From assembly GCA_035578175.1 (NCBI GenBank), contig JAQMRL010000014.1:19015395-19079394 (forward strand): 64,000 nucleotides of DNA, in the 5' to 3' direction. Source of the stretch: Catonia carolina (Eukaryota; Arthropoda; Insecta; Hemiptera; Achilidae). Shown piece by piece: positions 57,110 through 64,000 of this stretch. Each line of letters starts with the position of its first letter. Position 1 is the first letter of the stretch. The translations under genes were made by a program, and so were the position numbers. Under the pieces are notes generated by a model. The model was not told where the DNA came from. It searched no databases and saw only the letters and a program-made list of their open reading frames with translations.

Positions 57110-58098
57110 CTGCCCATATCAGACAGGTGGAGTGTCAAATTGTTTACACTCAATCTGTTCGTTGCAGGGCTAAAATAAATAGTTCTATTTCTTATCACAT
57201 GGTCAGCCAATTAAAAGACTGAATCATTTAAGAATAGAAGAGGTAGAGGTGTAAAAGACACTAATCAGAGTTATCTCCTCTGAAAGTAATGAATTTCATT
57301 ATACAGCCAGACACTGTGGTGAATGAAGTGAAGGTATCATTTGCAGAGTGGAAAATATGTGCTTTTCAGAGGGCCCGGCATGCTGATAAGCGTACTCGAT
57401 ACTGTTTTTACTTGTACGCCGGTCCGTAGTTCATATTTTGCCCACTGTTGGCGCTGTGATGGGGTTGCTGCTGCCGATAGAATGCGCCAGCGGTCATACC
57501 TCTCACAGCGCATGTACCAAGTGGCAACATATAGTATCTGCGCACTGGCGATGCAAAAGTCGAGAAGGAGAAGGTGACAGTATCGATGTTCTCTGTGTGC
57601 GAGAATCGATACGGGGAAGTTGACATCTCAACATTGAGTTTTCATTCCGTCATCTGTACCTCCATCCCCTACCCTCGCTTCACCGGCGACTGCTCCCCTT
57701 CGGAGGCAGCGGTAAAAGGTGCACGCTGCGTCGGCGACGCGCTCCTATTAGATTAGGCAGCGGTACAGACGACCCCGATTCACTTCACCGGTGACTGCTC
57801 CTCCTCGGAGGCAGCGGTGAAAGGTGGTCGCTGCGTCGGCAGCTGCTCCTAATCTTTTAGGCAGCGGCGAAGACGACCTCCCTTCCTCCCCTTCGATGTT
57901 TTCATTATTTTGAACTACGCCGCCGGAGGCCCGGCCGGTCCTATGAACTCAAACGACTGCGCTACTAGAAGCCGGAGGCGACATACTTTTCCATTCAGTG
58001 AGGAAGGCATGTTAAATCACCTCATTCCTTGTTTTACTTAGTAAAACCTCTACAGGCTCAAACCAGCCTTTTTCGGCTGATGACCTCAACAACAACTA
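57110..58098 (+). mobile_element. SINE R3 split by a GC-rich insertion
   Basis: TGCCCATATCAGACAGGTGG… to '…gataagcgtact', then after 57983 'ttttccattcagtgagg' to GCTGATGACCTCAACAACAA. Exact 9-bp duplication GAAAATGTT (57101-57109; 58099-58107) in the LINE. Confidence 0.82.
57397..57983. mobile_element. GC-rich unclassified insertion with internal duplication
   Basis: ~590 bp, far more GC/CpG-rich than anything else here, splitting R3 with TACT on both sides. It contains two ~97-bp direct repeats (57678-57774 and 57783-57879: CTTCACCGGYGACTGCTCC… to GAAGACGACC). No convincing frame across it. Confidence 0.55.
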
Positions 58099-58232
58099 GA
58101 AAATGTTAAAGATTAGGTGGATGGACAAAATAAGTAATTTAGAGGTTCTTAGACGAGTGAATGAAAGAATTATATGGAAACATACTACCAAAAGAAGGGA
58201 TAGGCTAGTGGGGAATATTTTACGACATCCAG

Positions 58233-59072
58233 GTATTTTTTTTCATCAGTCTCTCGACTGGTTTGATGCAATTCTCCAAGCTGTTTTATCTTACGCAAGT
58301 TGTTTCATACCTACATACCTGTAACACCCTACATCTTTTGTAATTTGCTTTATATATTCTCTAACCTTTGCCTCCCCCTACAATTTACTCCCTCAATATT
58401 ACCCTCTATTATTGATAGATCACTACCTGGATGTCTTAAGATATGACCCATTAGCCTATCACTTCTTCTGGTAAAAGGTTCTTCCATATACTTCTTTTTT
58501 CATCCACTTGCCTAAGAACCTCTAAATTACTTATTTTGACCACCAATCTAATTTTTAACATTTTCTTATAACACCCATTTTAAAAGCTTCTATCCTCTTC
58601 CTTTTTTAGCCCCTATCACCCCCGTTTCACTCCCGTATAATGCTATACTCCAAACATAGTGTTTAAAACATTTTTCCTAATCTGTAAATCAATGTTTGTA
58701 GTCAGTAAGCTGTTTTTTATTTCAAAGGCTTTTCTAGCTTGAGCAATTCTACTTTTGATATTAGTTGTGCTTCTATCATACTTTGTTATTTTACTCCCTA
58801 GATAGCATAATTCCCCAACTTCCTGTATGTTTTCGTTACCTACTTTTAAATTTCCCATCTTTTAAACCATTCTGGCTGCTACACAACACTTTCGTTTTGT
58901 TCTTGTTAATTTTCATGAATTAATCCTTTCTCATAATCTCATACATTCCATTTAAGATATCCTCTAGTTCTTTCTTTGTCTCAGCTATCGGCGAATCTCA
59001 GCTTTTTTATTGTTTCTCCTTGAATTTTTATCCCTGCGTCAAACTTTTCCTTTACTTCATTTATAGAATTTT
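58233..59072 (-). mobile_element. LINE R4, inverted second copy
   Basis: Starts with the T-run (reversed A-tail) and the tail hairpin; the minus strand encodes GNLKVGNENIQEVGELCYLG, STTNIKSRIAQARKAFEIKN and RKNVLNTMFGV, the post-catalytic RT region, plus RRSDRLMGHILRHPG. Inserted into the plus-strand R4 copy. Confidence 0.78.
58643..58858 (-). pseudogene. LINE R4 reverse transcriptase C-terminal fragment
   Basis: Contains YLGSKITKYDRSTTN, KSRIAQARKAF and LLTTNIDLQIRKNVLNT, standard for the region after the RT catalytic core in insect endonuclease LINEs of RTE-like type. Catalytic FADD/YADD box not included. Confidence 0.72.
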
Positions 59073-59224
59073 AGGGGTTAGAAAAGTTTGAATATTTAAA
59101 GCAAATTAAAAAAGATGTAGGCTGTTGCAGGAATGTAGATATGAAACAACTTGCGGAAGATAGCTTAGAGAACTGCATCAAACCAGTCGAGAGATTGTAG
59201 ACATAAAATAAGAGCTGAAAAAGA

Positions 59225-59744
59225 AATCTAAAATAATGTTGTATAATGTATTAGTTTTCTACATTTTTGATGACACACACTTTTTCCCTAAAATTCTAAA
59301 TAAGCCCGCAATTTTGAAAAAATGTAACCACGACACAACAGCCCTTTCTCCTTTCAAAAATGCTTATCCTATTACGTAGAGCACAAAAGAAATTAGTAAA
59401 TGAGGTGATTTTGAACAAAATCATAGAAGCCGTTTTTGAGACAATTTCAAAAAGTAAAAAATTGCACGAATAACTACCTTCTACTTCCAGTTGACCAATT
59501 TTAATGGAAATATTTGTATCACGTCCACTTATAATACCTAACCTGGATTTTAAGTTTCAAATTTGTACAACTTTTAGTTTTTGAGATATTTTGTGTTCAC
59601 ACGCACACCAATCGGTATAAACATATTATTTTGATTCAGGGTCCAAAAAAAAACCTGTATTTCATGTGAAAATTTAATTTGGAAAAATTGTAATACAAAC
59701 AATACTTTCCTTTTCTATACATCATATTACAAGGGAAGAGAAAG
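59225..59744 (-). mobile_element. HINE-like element, truncated and diverged
   Basis: Half element ending GGGAAGAGAAAGT; substitutions are frequent compared with other copies. Confidence 0.72.
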
Positions 59745-60125
59745 TAACATATTACAGATGCACAACTTAAAACTTTAAAAAATCCTGAAGAATCTATACA
59801 AGGTCACTTGTTGTGTGTCGGCGCTATTTCGATTTTTATCTTAAATTAGAATCCAATTCATTCAACTTGTCCATCAACCTTTAGATGAAAATAAAAATAA
59901 AAATACATTTAAAACTGGTCCATGTCTATTAGTAAAAAGCAAAAAAAAATGTTAGGAATATAAAATTTTATTCACTTTTTTAGGATATCATAAAAACTTA
60001 TGGCACTGAAGAACGCTTCTGAAAATTTAACTCCACTTTTACTGAATGTAGGGAATGCTTGATAGACGTGTATTACTTGTTTAACATAGCACGAAGCACT
60101 TCACACGAAATAAACAAGGATTTTG
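59745..60125. other. AT-rich spacer
   Basis: Nothing recognised. Confidence 0.4.
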
Positions 60126-60130
60126 CCCTC

Positions 60131-61196
60131 AACAGGCAGGTGGAGTGTTAAATTAATTGCACTCGATCTGTTGGTTCCAGGGATACAAAAAATAGTTCTG
60201 TTTCTTATCACATAGTTAGCCAATTATATGACTGAACTATTTAATAACAGAAGAGTAGAAGTGTAAAAGAAAATAATCAGAATTATGTCATCTGAGAGTA
60301 ATGGATTTCACTGTACAGCCAGACCCTGTGGTGAATAAAGTGAAGGTGTCATTTGCAGGGTAGAAGTTGGGTGCTTTTCGGAGGGCCTGGCATGCTGATA
60401 AGGATACTTTTCCACTCCAGGGATGTAGCCAAGGAGGGGGTTTTGAGGGTCCCCTTCTGGTTTTTTTTTTAGTACAAAGTTTGATTTTGTTTGTAACTAG
60501 TAACATTAACTTTAAACAATATTGAATATATTATGTTGATACAAAATGTATACTTTTGTAATTACTTTAATAGCGTGAGGGAGGTGATCTTAAATATGAT
60601 GGCAAATACGTCACGTTAATCAAATATCAATTCTGCATACATAAGAATAAAATGAGGTACGGTATGATACGGTATATTGAGTAGTAATATAAATTAAAAT
60701 GTTCAAAACAGTTTTGTAAATAGCTGAAAACTACACCAATGTTATCACCTCACTTAAAATACCACTTTTTTGAATCCATAACAAAAATTACAAATTGTGT
60801 TTTATGTTCTGTAAATAAATTTGTTACTTTATTACGTTTCGGTTGTATTATTTCGGTTGTCTATTAATTAGTGACCATTCGACAACTTCATTACGAAATA
60901 GTTTATTATATTTTTGTACTCATGTATTTCTTAAAAATTCAATGGAAACCAGTTCCTAAATTTTAAAAATATATAGCCTATGTATTTTTAAGTTAAAGAT
61001 ATGATAAAAACCGTGTTTTCGGGGTCAAATTTTCAAAAATTTTCCGGGGGAGGCTCCCCAGACCCCCCTTTACAAAATCCTGGCTACGTCACTGTCCACT
61101 CAGTGAGGATGGCAGAAGTAAACCACCTCACTCCTCGTTTTTACTTAGTAAAACCTCTAGAGGTTCAAACCAGCCTTTCGGCTGTTGACCTGAACA
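60131..61196 (+). mobile_element. SINE R3 split by a hAT-like element
   Basis: Head TGCCCTCAACAGGCAGGTGG to 60417 and remainder 61095-61196 ending GCTGTTGACCTGAACAACAA. Flanks share AGGATTT. Confidence 0.8.
60418..61094. mobile_element. hAT-like non-autonomous element
   Basis: 677 bp. TIRs CAGGGATGTAGCCAAGGA and, reversed, CAGTGACGTAGCCAGGA; 7-bp duplication TCCACTC (60411-60417; 61095-61101). CAG…CTG ends and this target length fit hAT. No transposase. Confidence 0.78.
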
Positions 61197-61568
61197 ACAA
61201 AAGAGGATTTCTCTTTCTATCTTTTAAGAATTTTTCTCACTGTTGTTTTAGTTTTTAAATTAGACATAGTTTTGCACCAGTAAGTGGCTTCGGGTTGTAC
61301 TACCGTTTTATAGTGTTGCAGTTTAAATTAAATAGATAGGTATTTCTTGTTGTATGCGTTCTTGGTAAATCGCTATTTTGATAGGTATAACTTTCCAGGT
61401 CGTTTTCTCATTTTGTACAACTTTTATTACAAATTTTTTTTCTACAGAGCCTAGTTTAGTGTACGAGGTGTGGCTATTAAATAACGAGACTGACGTTGTA
61501 AAAAATTATTTTAATTTTATACATAATCACTTATTGTCACCTTCAATATACATTCCTACTCTATCCCT

Positions 61569-62119
61569 TCAACGCTCCATACGAATTTCCCATCGTTGGA
61601 AACAGTGCTGGAAGTCATCTTCTGTCAGCTCCTTCAGGACACGTGCCACTTTCTCTTTTACAGCTTCCACAGACTCAAATCTTGTCCCTTTTAATGAAGA
61701 TTTCACCTTAGGGAACAGGTAAAAGTCACATGGTGCAAGATCTGTTGAATAAGGTGGATGTTCTAACACTGAGATGCTGTACTTGGCTAGGAACCTCTTG
61801 ACAGATAACGCGGAATGAGCTGGCGCATTGTCTTGGTGGAGAACCCATGATTTGTCCTTGCACATTTCGGGGCGTTTTTCCTTATTCTTTGACGTAGTTT
61901 AGAAAGTACCTCAAGGTAGTAGTACTGATTAATTGTTTGACCTTCAGGAACCCAGTGAAGGAACACAATCTCATGGATATAAAAAAAAACAATCAACACT
62001 GCTTTAAATTTTGACTTGCTCATTCGAGCTTTTTTTGGCTCTCGGTGAAGTTCGGATCTTTCAGTGCATGGATTGGCGCTTCGTTTCCGGATCATAAGTA
62101 AAAAACCACGTTTCATCAC
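61569..62119 (-). pseudogene. Mariner transposase pseudogene in M4
   Basis: Pieces 61787-62119 and 61569-61865 overlap in different frames. The second preserves DNAPAH, SPDLAPCDF (here YSTDLAPCDF) and DDFQHCFQRWEIRMER in one frame. The N-terminal domain is absent, and R3 interrupts the region just upstream of CDETW. Confidence 0.83.
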
Positions 62120-62126
62120 ATGTTAT

Positions 62127-62523
62127 TGTTGTTTAGGTCATCAGCCGAAAGGCTGGTTTGAACCTGTAGAGGTTTTACTAAGTAAAAACGAGGAGTGAGG
62201 TGGTTTACCATTGTCTTCCTCACTGAATGGAAAAGTACGCTTATCAGCATGCCGGGCCCTCTGAAAAGCACATAATTTCCACTCTGCAAATGACACCTTC
62301 ACTTCATTCACCACACGGTCTGGCTGTATAATGAAATTCATTACTTTCAGAGGAGATAACTCTGATTAGTGTATTTTACACCTCTACCTCTTCTGTTCTT
62401 AGACGATTCAGTCATTTAATTGGCTGACCATGTGATAAGAAACAGAACTATTTATTTTAGCCCTGCAACAAACAGATTGAGTGTAGCTAAATAATTTTAC
62501 ACTACACCTGTTTGTTATGGGTA
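62127..62523 (-). mobile_element. SINE R3, full length, inside mariner M4
   Basis: Tail TTGTTGTTTAGGTCATCAGC, head …CACCTGTTTGTTATGGGT. Imperfect duplication CACATGTTATT / CACATTTTATT. The mariner reads on as 'ttaccaaaaaatttgggtc'. Confidence 0.83.
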
Positions 62524-62870
62524 ACACATTTTATTATAGTTACCAAAAAATTTGGGTCATTTTCAATCGCGTATAAAGTGTAAGTACAAACATTTTTTCG
62601 AGCTTCATTTTAATCATTTTTGAGCGGCACGTGTCCTGAAGGAGCTGACAGAAGATGACTTCCAGCACTTTTTCCAACAATGGAAAATTTGCATGGAGCG
62701 TTGTAGTGATAGAGAAGGAGTGTTTATTGAAGGTGACAATACGTGATTATGTATAAAATCAGAATAACATTTTTTACAACGTCAGTCTCGTTATTTAATA
62801 GCCTCGCCTCGTATTGTTTATTATAAACGTTGGCAAGAGAACGTCGTGTGAGTGTTTTAGACCAGATTTT

Positions 62871-63375
62871 TAATATTAATATATCCCAAAATTTGAAGAA
62901 AGCTACAAAATGGCTGCAGGACCTTTATACTGAATAGAATCCAGTTTCATTGACCACTGACAGGCGAGCCTGTTTTCTTCATACTACGATAAACAAGCTC
63001 TAAGATTTCAAAAGAATATTAAAGGGATTAGAAGGGTGGCTAGTTGGTAGAAAATTTCAGAAAGGGTTATTTGGGCTTCAATTAAGGGTTGAACATGTGG
63101 TATAGATGACCTCCTCCCTTTATGATGTCGTCAAGAAAAGCGTTACCCTCAAAAACTAAAACCCTAGTGGGAAATTTTATTTCCTTTAAGCCTACTTCTT
63201 TTATCCACAACGCTTTTTTTAAATGCGTGGGATCAGATATTTAACTCTTAATCAGCTCACTCAGAAATTTATTTCGCAAATTTGACAAACGATTTAAAGC
63301 TTCATGTAAATCACTGAAAGAATATGCCGTTAGTGACTCTTTACGGAATAAAACAATTCTAAAGTTTTTTTTAAT
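62871..63375. other. Unassigned region
   Basis: No recognised gene or repeat; composition is more even than in the AT-rich spacers. Confidence 0.4.
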
Positions 63376-63537
63376 ATTTACTTTCTCTTGCCTAAATGAA
63401 TAACTTATATAGAAAGGAAAATATTGCTTCATGTCAATTTTTCGAAATCAAGTTTTCGCCTGATCTACAAGTTTTCAGACCCCCTGAACCCAAAAACAAT
63501 TTTTTAGCGATTGGTCTCTCTCTCTCCCCCTCTCCCA

Positions 63538-63569
<32 letters not shown>

Positions 63570-64000
63570 GGCTATCTATCTCTGAGTGAGTTTGTGTGGG
63601 TGTGCGTGCGTGCGTGCGCGCGCGCGCGCGCGTGTGTGTGTGTACCGGAAGTAGTAGTTTATTCGTGTAAATTTTCACTTTTTTGCGATTTTTTCAAAAA
63701 TGGGTCCTACGATTTCTTTTAAAATTTCCTGGTTTACTAAATATTTTATGCTCTACAAGATAAAGTAGGCGCCATGTTTTCTGAAATTCTTGATGAGGCT
63801 GTTTTACGTAAAAAATTGTTTTTTTTTTAGATTGCGGCTTTAATATATGCTGTTTAGCGCATAAAAAATTCATATAATAAAAGTTGTAGACAAATCCTAC
63901 AACTTTTATTTAAACATTTTTTTTGTATAACGCTTAGTCTAGCGGTAATTAGCGATTTTATGTTTTTTTCTCACGAAATCGTGTAAAGAAAATTGTTTTT
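63376..64000 (+). mobile_element. HINE-like element, cut by window edge
   Basis: Starts ACTTTCTCTTGCCTAAATGA. The slot is a compound CT tract (63517-63572) followed by GT/GC repeats (63590-63644). The remainder follows consensus to the end of the window. Confidence 0.85.

Larger units (their letters stand above)
56750..59205 (+). mobile_element. LINE R4, 3' part, with two nested insertions
   Basis: LINE pieces at 56750-57109, 58099-58232 and 59073-59205 are in order. They encode VGNENVQEVGEFRYLGSKI, KRIEAFEIWCYRKMF / KIRWMDKISNLEVLRRVNER and HTTKRRDRLVGNILRHPG, then the tail to ACCAGTCGAGAGATTGTAGA. Interrupted by SINE R3 (57110-58098) and an inverted second R4 copy (58233-59072). Confidence 0.78.
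61464..62811 (-). mobile_element. Mariner M4, mirror-ended, with SINE R3 inside
   Basis: TA flanks (61462-61463; 62812-62813) and CGAGGTGTGGCTATTAAATA terminus. Minus strand: RKRSANPC…, HQDNAPAHSALSVKRFLAKY and HPPYSTDLAPCDFYLFPK. Right arm 62623-62811 is an inverted copy of the 3' end, sharing the breakpoint 'catttttgagcggcacgtg' with M1. SINE R3 (62127-62523) sits in the coding part. Confidence 0.85.
61400..62870 (+). mobile_element. HINE-like 3' part hosting mariner M4
   Basis: 'acaacttttattacaaattt…ctacagagcctagtttagtg' (61400-61463) and, after the mariner, GGCAAGAGAACGTCGTGTGA and GTGTTTTAGACCAGATTTTT (62833-62870). Some sequence between them is lost. Confidence 0.7.

Overview
This window looks like a stretch of intergenic, repeat-saturated DNA from an AT-rich arthropod, most likely insect, genome. 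The evidence is the mixture of mobile families (mariner, Tigger/pogo, hAT, Harbinger-like, Helitron and Helentron-like elements, Jockey-, CR1- and RTE-like LINEs, tRNA-derived SINEs, solo LTRs), the high A+T background, and the lack of any bacterial-style operon or intact host gene. I cannot fix the order of insect; a hemipteran would fit but that is a guess. I found no host protein gene, no rRNA, and no genuine tRNA (tRNA-like boxes occur only as SINE heads). All recognisable coding sequence is transposase or reverse transcriptase debris.

The dominant component is one ~1.0 kb non-coding family with more than 30 copies or fragments on both strands. I call it HINE-like because its ends match the Helentron (Helitron2) layout: a 13-base 5' terminal motif ACTTTCTCTTGCC, its inverted copy subterminal at the other end, a terminal hairpin GTGTGA-gtgtt-TCACAC, a second hairpin inside the 5' end, T-rich target sites and a central CA/GT microsatellite slot. 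In features, '+' means the copy reads ACTTTCTCTTGCC first and the CACACCAGA hairpin end last. Copies occur singly, head-to-tail, inverted, and nested inside each other. One copy is spread over 46047-52701 because an unclassified 1.48 kb insertion, a SINE carrying a Tigger, a 2.66 kb Helitron with five ~437-bp repeats and a second SINE all landed in it.

Layout. 1-3.3 kb: a full tRNA-SINE with target duplication, nested HINEs, a 50-bp-arm hairpin and a three-copy repeat. 3.3-6.5 kb: mostly unannotatable AT-rich DNA with a small helix-turn-helix fragment. 6.5-7.7 kb: a Harbinger-like composite element, repeated at 43.1-44.3 kb. 8.5-28 kb: HINE field with a solo LTR and two mirror-ended mariners. 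28-31 kb: AT-rich DNA, a Helitron end and a CR1-like fragment. 31-38 kb: HINEs carrying a SINE and an almost intact RTE-like RT pseudogene, LINE tails, a solo LTR that contains a histone-mRNA-type stem-loop, and a 74-bp satellite. 39-40.5 kb: a TIR element hosting a Jockey fragment. 40.6-52.7 kb: deeply nested HINEs. 53-56.4 kb: SINE, HINEs and a polypurine tract. 56.7-59.2 kb: a LINE containing a SINE (itself interrupted) and an inverted second LINE copy. 60-64 kb: SINE with a hAT, a mirror-ended mariner interrupted by another SINE, and a final HINE that runs off the edge.

There is no gene network to describe. What is informative is the relative order of insertions, which can be read from target-site duplications and from interrupted copies. 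Three items deserve attention: mariners whose missing 5' half has been replaced by an inverted copy of the 3' end (three copies), a solo LTR with a histone-type 3' stem-loop and no AATAAA, and a SINE family whose 3' tail mimics that of a resident LINE.
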